Shown in pieces: positions 1-7,634 of a DNA stretch of 37,379 nucleotides; positions within the stretch are counted from its first letter, which is position 1; every line of letters starts with the position of its first letter. A model generated the notes under the pieces. That model ran no database searches. It was not told the origin of the DNA and worked only from the letters and a program-made list of their open reading frames with translations. The stretch is from Nitrospirota bacterium (GTDB lineage: Bacteria; Nitrospirota; Thermodesulfovibrionia; SZUA-242), in assembly GCA_027021335.1 (NCBI GenBank), contig JALUUO010000069.1, positions 1-37,379 on the forward strand. The letters run 5' to 3'. Made by a program: the position numbers and the translations under genes.

Positions 1-1083
1 TGTTTCGGCCGCTGTGCGGTGCGGAACAACGGCATCCGGATCAACAGTCAGTGTTCTGCTGTCAAGGCCTGCATCAAGAGCATGCGGACTCCAGGAGGTT
101 CCGGCACTGTTTGTAGCGCTTGCTTCCCAGGTGTAAGCAGCAAATCCAAGTGTCTGGGGGAATGAGTAAACAGTCCAGATATCTCCGCTTACGGTGTCAT
201 TAGGATCAGAATCAACAAGGCTGCCGTCTATGTATAAAGAAACATCGGTTACCGCAGGGTACTCACCACTACTACTATTAAAGAGCGGGCTTGGAGTCGG
301 CTCAAGAACACCGACCGAAAAGTTTACACTTGTGCTGGCCACTGTCTCGCCGGCTGCAGGAGCTATAGAAAAGACCTGGGGAGGCATAACATCGCTGCCA
401 CCGCTATAATCGGTATATAACGGACCGACTTCTATTTGATTCCAGAGCTTCATACCGCCATAAGTGGATAGATCGCTGTTTACACTGCCCTCGATACCAT
501 CACTGTCAATATCAAAAAGATTGCTGAAGTTGCCATACGTATCGGTCCTGGCGTTATAGAAACCGGTCGGACCTTGATCCTCTATCCAGTGCAGCATAAG
601 ATGGCTTCTAACAGCGCTGCGGCAGAGAAGATGTATCTCGGTATTAAAATCTATAACACCGGCCGCAAGAAGATTTTCGATAATCGCTTTAACTTCATCC
701 GGGTCTTCAGGGGTTCTCCTGGCACTTTCAGGGGAATTGCCTTGTGGCCAGTTGGCGGAAATCCAGAATGGTATGTTGATCGGCAGTTTAACCACCCCAT
801 CAACCACCCATGCCGGAGTTCCTTTAGGCGGTGTGGTGTCAGGACAAACATCACCCTGCCAAGGGGGCTGGCACCCGTTATGCTCATCCACTGAACGCAC
901 GTCAAAGATCACGGCTGTCGAGCCCGGGGCTGTAAGCGCCGCAAGTGTTTCGGCCGCGGTTCTATACTTTCCTACCGGCAGATCAGTAGCACGCACCCCC
1001 TGCGCCGTAAACAGCAGCAGGCCTGCCAGTGCCATAAACAACGCCAGAAATAATACCGTTGATTTCCTTCCTGTTGTACTCAT
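1..1083 (-). CDS. Exported rhodanese-like protein with Ig-like segment, partial (C-terminus runs off the window)
   Basis: The frame is open from the ATG at 1083 to base 1 (361 codons, no stop), so the gene is truncated by the window edge. A good Shine-Dalgarno (GGGAGG) precedes the ATG. Residues 1-32 look like a signal peptide (basic N-terminus, long hydrophobic core). Residues ~40-200 are rhodanese-like: AVIFDVRSVDEH near residue 60 and LLCRSAVRSHL with a candidate catalytic Cys154 in a CxxxxxRS-type loop. A beta-rich, Ig-like segment follows (PPQVFSIAP to SRTLTVD). At the very end RTAAET recurs (residues 41-46 and 356-361), suggesting that a second rhodanese module begins just outside the window. 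The family moves sulfane sulfur; the substrate here is unknown. It is a paralogue of the next gene (1284-2420) but has its own leader after a terminator. Confidence 0.8.
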   Translation of the reverse strand, partial: MSTTGRKSTVLFLALFMALAGLLLFTAQGVRATDLPVGKYRTAAETLAALTAPGSTAVIFDVRSVDEHNGCQPPWQGDVCPDTTPPKGTPAWVVDGVVKLPINIPFWISANWPQGNSPESARRTPEDPDEVKAIIENLLAAGVIDFNTEIHLLCRSAVRSHLMLHWIEDQGPTGFYNARTDTYGNFSNLFDIDSDGIEGSVNSDLSTYGGMKLWNQIEVGPLYTDYSGGSDVMPPQVFSIAPAAGETVASTSVNFSVGVLEPTPSPLFNSSSGEYPAVTDVSLYIDGSLVDSDPNDTVSGDIWTVYSFPQTLGFAAYTWEASATNSAGTSWSPHALDAGLDSRTLTVDPDAVVPHRTAAET

Positions 1084-1240
1084 TTAACAATTACCTCCCA
1101 TTTAAATTATTTCCAAATATATTTTATCCGGCACGAGCCGGAACCAAAAAATAACCATCTTTTAAGGAATTTAAGCATCAATAAAAATAACCCTGAGTAT
1201 TTATTAATTTTTTACAGCCTTTTAATTATTGTAAGTATGA

Positions 1241-1285
1241 AAAAATCAAGGGGAGCGGACCGTCGGCCTGCTCCCCTTGATTTTT
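1241..1285 (-). terminator. Strong bidirectional hairpin terminator
   Basis: A perfect 16-bp inverted repeat (arms 1241-1256 and 1270-1285, 13-nt loop) has a GC-rich inner half and an A5/T5 outer end, so it reads as an intrinsic terminator on both strands. Its outer T-tract overlaps the stop codon of the minus-strand gene 1284-2420. It separates that gene from its downstream paralogue. Confidence 0.9.
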
Positions 1286-2420
1286 ACTGAGTGTTATACG
1301 GCTTAATAGTTTCTTTAGTTGTTTCTTCCCCTGGATGACCTGTTTTTTTAACTCCGTCATCCAGGCAGCTAAAGCCGTTAAAGCCTATCCCCCCGTCACA
1401 GTCATCAACCACATCCACAGTTAAACTCCTGGTGTCATGTCCGGCATATGTTGCGTTAGGGCTTGCCTGCTGGAGCGTGCCAAGAGAAGCGTGATAATTT
1501 TCAGCGCCTGATGTCCATAAATAATCACCGTTAGGCAATGTCAAACTGAATTTATAGTGGGTTACAACATTATTTGGAGGGGTATCAGCAGAGTCACAAA
1601 AATCTGCCGTTGCTAAATCATGCAGGGATACAGAGCCTATACATGTATTTAAAACCGGGGCATAGCTTATTGCACTATTGCCGGGCAGCGTCGGCTCCAG
1701 AATGGAAACGATGAAAGAGACCTTGTTAGTAAATGTTTCCGTATAGCCATCCTTATCAGGAGCGTAAGAGATGATCTGCGGCGGCATTGTTTTATCTCCG
1801 TAGTTGGACCACCTGGGAAGCCCCGTGGTGTTCCACTCATACATGCCGCCGAAACCGCCATCCGGGGCGCCATCGGCATCAATATTAAAAAGCTTCGAAA
1901 AGTATCCGCTGGTCCCGGTTCTGGCATTGTAGAATGTTTGATCGTCCATCCAGTCAGACATATAATAACTTCTGTAAGCCGTGCCGCTTATAAGGTATAT
2001 TTCCGTATCAAAATCTATTGTGCCTGCAGCAAGCAACTCCTCGATAAGAACCCTGACCAGCGTCTCGTCCTCCGGCGGGCCAGGCACAACTCTTTTAACA
2101 CCAGCATACCAGTAAGGGATATTAAACGGCAGCCTGGCTGCATCAGGCACGCCGCTTACAACCCACTTCGGAACACCGTTATATGCATCAGGATCAGTAC
2201 ACACACCATTGCTGGAGTCATTCCAGGGGCGCCCGCATCCATAGTATTCATCAGCAGTACGGGTATCGAAGATGACTCCGGCCGAACCAACCGCTGTAAG
2301 CTGATCGTAAGCCACTCTGGCCGAGACACTCTTAAAAGACGTTTTGGTCAATGCGGCACCTGCCGGATGCGGAGTAAAAATAAGTAGTAGCATAATCATC
2401 AATAACCGTTGTTTTTTCAT
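1284..2420 (-). CDS. Exported rhodanese-like paralogue lacking the catalytic cysteine
   Basis: 378 aa. Residues 1-22 form a signal peptide (MKKQRLLMIMLLLIF, then PAGA-A). A rhodanese-like domain follows: VIFDTRTADEYYGC near residue 50 matches the DVR...E motif, and the active-site loop reads LISGTAYRSYYM. Aligned with the neighbouring paralogue's LLCRSAVRSHLM, the catalytic Cys is Ser145, so sulfurtransferase activity is probably lost while the fold is kept. A beta-rich Ig-like segment (PPQIISYAP to RSLTVDV) and a Cys-containing tail (CDGGIGFNGFSC) end the protein. It is a single module, unlike the longer neighbour. A sigma-54 promoter lies about 100 bp upstream and no strong Shine-Dalgarno precedes the ATG. 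Function unknown; extracytoplasmic binding or sensing is a guess. Confidence 0.8.
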   Translation of the reverse strand: MKKQRLLMIMLLLIFTPHPAGAALTKTSFKSVSARVAYDQLTAVGSAGVIFDTRTADEYYGCGRPWNDSSNGVCTDPDAYNGVPKWVVSGVPDAARLPFNIPYWYAGVKRVVPGPPEDETLVRVLIEELLAAGTIDFDTEIYLISGTAYRSYYMSDWMDDQTFYNARTGTSGYFSKLFNIDADGAPDGGFGGMYEWNTTGLPRWSNYGDKTMPPQIISYAPDKDGYTETFTNKVSFIVSILEPTLPGNSAISYAPVLNTCIGSVSLHDLATADFCDSADTPPNNVVTHYKFSLTLPNGDYLWTSGAENYHASLGTLQQASPNATYAGHDTRSLTVDVVDDCDGGIGFNGFSCLDDGVKKTGHPGEETTKETIKPYNTQ

Positions 2421-2431
2421 TAAAAAGGCAT
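2420..2431 (-). other. Candidate three-codon leader ORF overlapping the downstream start (TAATG)
   Basis: On the minus strand an AGGA sequence is followed by ATG CCT TTT TAA, whose stop overlaps the ATG of the rhodanese-like gene (TAATG). The main gene has no Shine-Dalgarno at normal spacing, so translation could be coupled to this mini-ORF. So short an ORF could easily be chance. Confidence 0.25.
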
Positions 2432-2531
2432 AAATCCTAAAGCAAGCACATAAGTTCTTTCAATAAAGAAATGAGTTTGATTAATCGCCCAGGACACAGG
2501 TCAGGATCTGATAATATACATAATCTAAAAC

Positions 2532-2549
2532 AAGCAACACCCATGCCAA
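2532..2549 (-). promoter_or_regulatory. Sigma-54 (-24/-12) promoter
   Basis: On the minus strand the sequence is TTGGCATGGGTGTTGCTT. It matches the sigma-54 consensus TTGGCACG-N4-TTGCT except for one base, with GG and GC exactly 10 nt apart. The start of transcription should lie near 2522, giving a ~100-nt leader before the rhodanese-like gene that starts at 2420. Sigma-54 needs an enhancer-binding activator; candidate upstream sites are the repeats at 2738-2761 and 2872-2895. Confidence 0.8.
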
Positions 2550-2691
2550 ATCTATAACTAATTGAAATTACAAAGATTTTTTAAGACAACAACTTTTACA
2601 CCCCCATAAAGTGTTAATTTTACCAACACCAAGAGCCATGCACTATTTTCACTTATAAAACAATATGTTACAAGAAACAGCCTTAAAAAGA

Positions 2692-2706
2692 GCCTAATAA
2701 TTAGGC
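2692..2706. repeat. Short palindromic hairpin in the first copy of the duplicated unit
   Basis: GCCTAATAATTAGGC is a perfect inverted repeat flanked by A- and T-rich runs. It is the counterpart of the stronger hairpin at 2816-2848, suggesting a decayed terminator copy. The remainder of 2421-2917 is AT-rich, and I see no gene in it. Confidence 0.5.
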
Positions 2707-2815
2707 AATTTTTAGCTCATTACAAGAAAAAAACAGTAAAAAAGTGTAAAATTTTCCGACATCAAAACCTGCCTGTTAATTTCATTTAAAAAACAGCAAG
2801 TTACAAGAAAAGCTA

Positions 2816-2848
2816 CCAAAAACTGCCTAGTTTCTAGGCAGTTTTTGG
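2816..2848 (-). terminator. Intrinsic terminator after the selenoprotein DsbA-like gene
   Basis: A perfect 15-bp stem (2816-2830 with 2834-2848) closes a TTT loop; the stem contains CTGCCTAG and ends in A5/T5 runs. It lies 70 bp after the minus-strand stop at 2918, so it should end that transcript. The symmetric A/T runs would also allow plus-strand termination. Confidence 0.8.
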
Positions 2849-2917
2849 CTTATTTAAAAGGTTAAACAACAAAAAAAGTGTAAAATTTTCCGACAATAAA
2901 ACAGAGCTAAGAGATTA

Positions 2918-3784
2918 TTATCTCTTCTTCCTCAGTTCCGCATCTATTATGGCCTTAAATCCATCAAGGGAACGATTTCTAAGCCTTATTCCATTTATAA
3001 AGATAGTTGGAGTTCCGGTCACCCCAACCATAGAGGCATCCTTAACATCCTTGGAAATAGCCCTCTGATGTTTCGGGTCTTTAAGGCTTGCGACAAAGGC
3101 CTCCATATCAAGGCCGAGTTCCCTGGCAAAGTCCAGGAATTTCTGGTCCGACAGGTTTCTATAGTCTGCAAATATCTTTTCGTGGTACTCCCAGTACTTT
3201 CCCTGCTCTCCGGCGGCCAGAGCGGCAACAGCCGCAGCACGCGCAAATTTATGACTGCGAATAGGATAGTTCTTGGCTACAACTTTGACCTCATTAGGAT
3301 ATTGCTCCAGCACCTGCTGAAGTAACGGCACAAGCCGCGCACAGTAAGGTCATTGAAAGTCTTCAAAAACCGCAATTACAACCGGAGCATCAGCCGGCCC
3401 AAGAAACGGAGATCCTTTAACATCAATCTGATAAAGAATCTTAAGGTTAATTACGGAAAGGGTTTTCCCGCTTGCGTTGGCCAGAAAAAGCCTGTCGCCT
3501 TTAGGAGAGACGGTGATGCTGTCAACTCCACGATCCACGGGAATCTGGTCAACAACAGCTTTTTTAGCAGGCGAATACAGCAGAACCTCACCAGGGGTCA
3601 GAATATAAACCCACTTACCATCAGCCGAAGAAGCAACATCAAGCGGTTTTTGTTCTATGTTCAACGTGGACTGAAGATTCCATTGCACATCCGCATGAAC
3701 CCCGGCAGGCATCAAGCCGAAAACTGCAAGAAACAGAAAACAGGATAAAACTAGATACATTCCACTACTACTACTGCGTTTCAT
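2918..3784 (-). CDS. Secreted DsbA/thioredoxin-fold oxidoreductase, candidate selenoprotein (in-frame TGA, Sec145)
   Basis: Read through the TGA at 3350-3352, the frame gives 288 aa. Residues 1-31 are a signal peptide (cleavage near VHA-DV). Residues ~35-120 resemble beta-propeller (YVTN/NHL-like) repeats: VASSADGKWVYIL and ITVSPKGDRLFLA. Residues ~122-288 are a DsbA-like thioredoxin domain: GPADAPVVIAVFEDFQ-U-PYC, where U occupies the first Cys of the usual CPYC active site, then the helical insert and cis-Pro loop VTGTPTIFING. The downstream half has no better start, and the TGA falls precisely on the catalytic Cys, which argues for selenocysteine rather than a pseudogene. GGAGGT precedes the ATG at 3784. 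It probably catalyses periplasmic thiol-disulfide exchange. A hairpin just after the UGA could be the SECIS. Confidence 0.88.
3317..3344 (-). promoter_or_regulatory. Candidate bacterial SECIS hairpin of the DsbA-like gene
   Basis: On the minus strand, starting 6 nt after the UGA, a CUG/CAG base and a CGGC/GCCG upper stem (3326-3337) enclose a UUGU loop about 17-20 nt from the UGA. Position and size suit a bacterial SECIS. The stem is short, and the usual G in the first two loop positions is absent, so this element is less convincing than the protein alignment. Confidence 0.45.
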
Positions 3785-4097
3785 GATCGACCTCCATTTA
3801 AAAAGATAGTAGGGGGCAAAACCTGTGCGCTTCCCCCGTCTGTTAACGTGCTAAAGAGTTAAAACCGGGCCTGCTTGGAATTCAGGCTAGGGGCAGGAAA
3901 CAGGAATTTAAAGAATCTCCTAAGAATTCTCCAGGAAAAAACAATAGGCAAAAAACCTGACTCCTGCTTAAGGTTGTTAACTTACACTATTGCATTTTTA
4001 CAAGTCAAGAAAAACAAATAAGCCTTTTTAAAAAACTAATAGCTTTGACTGCAAATATTTATAATTGAAAGTTGAAGAAAATAAAACGTCCGGTTTT
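3785..4097. other. Intergenic region between mutS and the DsbA-like gene
   Basis: About 310 AT-rich bases without a credible ORF. On the minus strand TTGACT (4003-4008) followed 16 nt later by TGTAAG (3981-3986) is a weak sigma-70-like promoter candidate for the DsbA-like gene. I see no clear terminator after mutS, no RNA gene and no repeat of note. Confidence 0.3.
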
Positions 4098-6728
4098 TTA
4101 AGGGCCCTTCCTCCTGACCTGACCTTGAAACTCGTAGAGCTTGTTAAGCGCCTCTATAGGCGTAAGCCTTGCAAGGTCCAGGTCGAGAATTTCGGTCAGC
4201 ACAGGGTCAGGGCTCGCAGCAAAAAGATCCAACTGCCGGTTTACATCAGGCACTGAATCGGCCTTATAAGCCAGCTTCGGACGACCCTCCTCGTTTAACT
4301 CAGCCTTTTCCAGGTTGTCAAGAATCTCCTTGGCCCGCCCGATAACCCCGTCAGGAAGCCCTGCAAGCCGCCCCACCTGTATTCCATAGCTTTTGTCGGC
4401 CGGGCCTTCCTTGATTTTTCTTAGAAAAATAATCTCGTCGCCCCACTCCTTTACAACTATATTGTAATTCTTTACACCCTCCATCACCATCGCCATCTCG
4501 GTAAGCTCATGGTAGTGTGTGGCAAAAAGAGTACGGGCCTTTATTTTCTGGCAAATACGCTCCGCCACTGCCCATGCTATGCTGATACCATCAAACGTGC
4601 TCGTGCCGCGGCCCACCTCATCCAGGATTATCAGGCTGCGGCTTGTGGCGTTATTTAAAATATTCGCCGTTTCCGTCATCTCAACCATGAACGTGGACTG
4701 GCCTTTCACCAGCATGTCTGAGGCGCCGATCCGGGTGAAAATTCTATCGACAACACCTATAACCGCCTCGTCGGCAGGCACAAAGCTGCCTGCCTGGGCC
4801 ATGAGTGTAATCAGGGCCACCTGGCGCATGTAAGTGGATTTACCGGCCATGTTCGGGCCTGTAATAATCAAAAGCCGGCTTTCGGAGCCGTCCAGTTCAG
4901 TATCGTTAGGCGTAAATCCCCCGGATTTATTTTCAGGTGTACTTATAGTCTCTATCACCGGATGCCTGCCTGAATCAATACGAACCCGGTCATCAAGGTT
5001 GACAACAGGCCTTGTGTAGCGGCGTCCCCTTGCAATATGAGCCAGCGATGCCAGGGCATCGATAGCAGCCACTGCCGAAGCCGTGCTTTGTATACGGCTT
5101 CCGGCCATAGCAACCGTCTCCCTTATATCCGTAAATATCGCGTATTCAAGCGCTTTTATCTTTTCCTCGGCACCCAGGATCTTGTTCTCATATGTTTTCA
5201 GCTCTTCAGTAATATACCTCTCTGCCGCTACAAGGGTCTGTTTTCTTATATAGTGCTCAGGCACCATACCCTGCTTTGCCTTGGGGACCTCGATAAAATA
5301 TCCAAAAACACGGTTATACCCTATCTTCATAGCAGTGATACCCGTGGCTTCCCTTTCCCTTGCCTCCAGTGAGGCAAGGTAGTCCTTTCCGTGCGAGCTC
5401 AGCCCCCGAAGCTCGTCCAGGTCGGAGTTATAGCCGTCACGAATCAGCCCTCCCTCTCGAAGCGAGACAGGAGGCGAATCTTTTATGGTATTTCCTATCA
5501 GTTCACGAATATCCTCCAGGTCATCCATACGCCGTGCGATATCTGAAAGTTTTTTATCCAGAGCACCCGAAACCATCTCTTTTATAAAAGGTATCGAGGC
5601 AAGGCCTTCCTTGACAGCCACGAGGTCCCTGGCGTTTCCAAGCCCAAGTGTGATTCTCGAGACCAGCCGCTCCAGATCCGGCATACCCTTAAGCCCATCA
5701 CTTCTGAGCGAATCAAGAGATTCCGGATCATCTTTAAGATACTCAACGCTGTCGAGCCTGGCGTTGATCTCATCCGGGTCCAGCAGGGGCTGAAGAATCC
5801 ATTTTTTAAGAAGCCTGCCGCCCATCGCGGTCAGGGTTCTATCCATAACTCCAAAAAGCGTGGCCGCCGAAGATATGGAAGAACCATCGTTAAGGTTTTT
5901 TACCAGCTCCAGGTTGCGCTGAGTAGTCGAGTCAAGAGCCATGTACCTGTGCCTCTCCACAGGACGAAGCGACCGGATATGCTCCAGGCTGGATCTCTGG
6001 GTTTCTATCAAGTAGGCAAGAAGACTGCCTGCGGCCGAAACGCCAATGAGCATACCCTCGCAACCAAATCCGGCCAGGGAATCCAGGCGGAAATGCTCTG
6101 TAAGGGTTTTGTACGCGTTTGGATAATCATAATGCCGGTCATCCAGGAAACTAACAACAAATCCAGACAAAACACCGTTAACCAAGGCCTTGTCCGACGC
6201 CGTGCTTTCAGGTATAAGGATTTCGCTCGGCTCCAGCTTTGAGATCTCATCCTCCCATGAGCCGGTGGTCTCGTAGATGCCAAATTCTCCGGTCGTCAGG
6301 TCGGCAAAGGCGACACCGGTTATCTTGTCCCTGGGATAGAGGCTCAGCAGATAGCGGTTGGCCTTGTCAGAAGGCATATTTTCCGGCATATGGGTTCCGG
6401 GTGTAACCACCCGGATAATCTCCCGCTTTACAAGCCCCTTGGCCTGCTTGGGATCTTCCACCTGCTCGCATATGGCAACCTTCTTGCCGGCCTGTATCAG
6501 CTTCGCCAGGTAATTCTCAGAGGCATGATAGGGAATGCCGCACATAGGAACCGGGTTAGCCTTGCTTTTATCACGTGATGTGAGGGTTATCTGGAGAATG
6601 GCCGAGGCGGTAACCGCATCTTCACCAAACATTTCGTAGAAATCACCCATACGGAAGAATAAAATCGCGTCTTTACAACCGGACTTGATCTCAAAGTACT
6701 GCTTCATCAAAGGAGTGAGTTCAGGCAT
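4098..6728 (-). CDS. mutS: DNA mismatch repair protein MutS
   Basis: 876 aa, full length for the family. The N-terminal mismatch-binding domain has the Phe-X-Glu motif (RMGDFYEMF, near residue 30). The connector, lever and clamp domains follow, then the C-terminal ATPase: Walker A GPNMAGKST near residue 622, Walker B LIILDEVGRGTS and the His of TLFATHYHELTE. MutS binds mismatches and, with MutL, starts strand-directed repair; MutL is not in the window. The stop of surE lies 8 bp upstream of its ATG, so the two are probably co-transcribed. No clear Shine-Dalgarno is visible. Confidence 0.97.
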   Translation of the reverse strand: MPELTPLMKQYFEIKSGCKDAILFFRMGDFYEMFGEDAVTASAILQITLTSRDKSKANPVPMCGIPYHASENYLAKLIQAGKKVAICEQVEDPKQAKGLVKREIIRVVTPGTHMPENMPSDKANRYLLSLYPRDKITGVAFADLTTGEFGIYETTGSWEDEISKLEPSEILIPESTASDKALVNGVLSGFVVSFLDDRHYDYPNAYKTLTEHFRLDSLAGFGCEGMLIGVSAAGSLLAYLIETQRSSLEHIRSLRPVERHRYMALDSTTQRNLELVKNLNDGSSISSAATLFGVMDRTLTAMGGRLLKKWILQPLLDPDEINARLDSVEYLKDDPESLDSLRSDGLKGMPDLERLVSRITLGLGNARDLVAVKEGLASIPFIKEMVSGALDKKLSDIARRMDDLEDIRELIGNTIKDSPPVSLREGGLIRDGYNSDLDELRGLSSHGKDYLASLEAREREATGITAMKIGYNRVFGYFIEVPKAKQGMVPEHYIRKQTLVAAERYITEELKTYENKILGAEEKIKALEYAIFTDIRETVAMAGSRIQSTASAVAAIDALASLAHIARGRRYTRPVVNLDDRVRIDSGRHPVIETISTPENKSGGFTPNDTELDGSESRLLIITGPNMAGKSTYMRQVALITLMAQAGSFVPADEAVIGVVDRIFTRIGASDMLVKGQSTFMVEMTETANILNNATSRSLIILDEVGRGTSTFDGISIAWAVAERICQKIKARTLFATHYHELTEMAMVMEGVKNYNIVVKEWGDEIIFLRKIKEGPADKSYGIQVGRLAGLPDGVIGRAKEILDNLEKAELNEEGRPKLAYKADSVPDVNRQLDLFAASPDPVLTEILDLDLARLTPIEALNKLYEFQGQVRRKGP

Positions 6729-6736
6729 GTTTTTTT

Positions 6737-7510
6737 CTAAGGAAGCAGCCCCTTGACCGCCCAGCCATCCTCAATAATGCCCAGTGCGTCATAGTTGGTT
6801 AAGTCACGATGAAGAGGGGTCACCGAAACATATCCCTCGCCAACCGCATGTATGTCTGTCTCGGTCCCCTTCGTCCATACCGGAGTACCGCCGCCCTGCC
6901 AGTAGTGGGTTCTGCCGTGAGGATCTTCAACCACCTGTATCGCGTTATCATAGGTGCGCTTTCCCTGGCAGGTAATCCGCACGCCGGTAATCTCGCCAAA
7001 AGGCCTGTTAGGCACATTCACATTAAGAAGCGTGTCTTCAGGCAGCCCTCGCTTAAGTACCAGCCTGGCGATATAAACCGCCACTTCTCCGGCATCGTGA
7101 TAACGAAAACGCGAACCGGCCACAAGCGAAACAGCTATCGAAGGAAGTCCCAAAAGAGTGCCTTCAAGAGCTGCGGCCACTGTGCCGGAATACGTAACGT
7201 CATCCCCCAGGTTTCCACCGCGGTTAATGCCGGAAATCACGAGATCCGGCTGCCTGGGCAATATCTCCTTTACTGCAATAACCACACAGTCGGTCGGCGT
7301 TCCGTTTATACTGTAAACCCCTTCCCGAAGCTCGTCACAGTAGAGAGGCCTATGCATGGTAAGGGCATGTCCCACCCCGGAACGTTCGCGGTCAGGAGCA
7401 ACCACAACCACTTCCGCCCCCTCAAGGCTCTTCATCGCTTTTGAAAGAGCGATAATGCCCGGCGCATGCACACCATCGTCATTGGTTACAAGAATTAACG
7501 GTTTTTTCAT
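6737..7510 (-). CDS. surE: 5'-nucleotidase SurE
   Basis: 257 aa, usual length. The N-terminal ILVTNDDGVHAPG motif holds the metal-binding Asp-Asp pair; VVAPDRERSGVG, DLVISGINRGGNLGDDVTYS and GTVAAALEG are further family signatures. SurE is a metal-dependent nucleoside monophosphate phosphatase linked to stationary-phase survival. It sits directly upstream of mutS with an 8-bp gap. The 124-bp gap upstream (7511-7634) holds no clear promoter or terminator. Confidence 0.96.
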   Translation of the reverse strand: MKKPLILVTNDDGVHAPGIIALSKAMKSLEGAEVVVVAPDRERSGVGHALTMHRPLYCDELREGVYSINGTPTDCVVIAVKEILPRQPDLVISGINRGGNLGDDVTYSGTVAAALEGTLLGLPSIAVSLVAGSRFRYHDAGEVAVYIARLVLKRGLPEDTLLNVNVPNRPFGEITGVRITCQGKRTYDNAIQVVEDPHGRTHYWQGGGTPVWTKGTETDIHAVGEGYVSVTPLHRDLTNYDALGIIEDGWAVKGLLP

Positions 7511-7634
7511 AAGGCTTGTTCTGTTTTAGGTGAATAGACTGAAAAAGTGCTAAGATCGTCAGGAGACTTTGTTTTATTAAAGCCGTAGGACCGTGTTGCA
7601 ATACAGTTCTGCAGCCTCCAGCCTAAATACCCGG

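Larger units (their letters stand above)
2668..2903 (-). repeat. Duplicated ~100-bp unit: hairpin plus 24-bp enhancer-like site
   Basis: Two diverged copies (about 2668-2768 and 2800-2903) share the order GTTACAAGAAA, hairpin, spacer, and an exact 24-bp block at 2738-2761 and 2872-2895. Read on the minus strand the block contains TGTCGGAAAATTTTACAC, with TGT/ACA half-sites in inverted orientation. The blocks lie 134 bp apart and about 215 and 350 bp upstream of the expected sigma-54 start. Conserved blocks within diverged units suggest binding sites for an enhancer-binding protein. The activator is not in the window. Confidence 0.7.

Noticed and set aside
2918-3784. Nonsense mutation or frameshift splitting a DsbA-like gene (pseudogene)
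   Set aside because: No frameshift is needed, both halves keep family sequence, and the TGA replaces the catalytic Cys. The same pattern occurs independently in arsM.
6809-7444. Plus-strand ORF of 211 codons
   Set aside because: It lies inside surE on the opposite strand and has no family features.
7589-7620. Possible hairpin around TTGCAATAC upstream of surE, resembling the palindrome at 32310-32337
   Set aside because: Only the TTGCAATACA core is shared and the arms do not pair.
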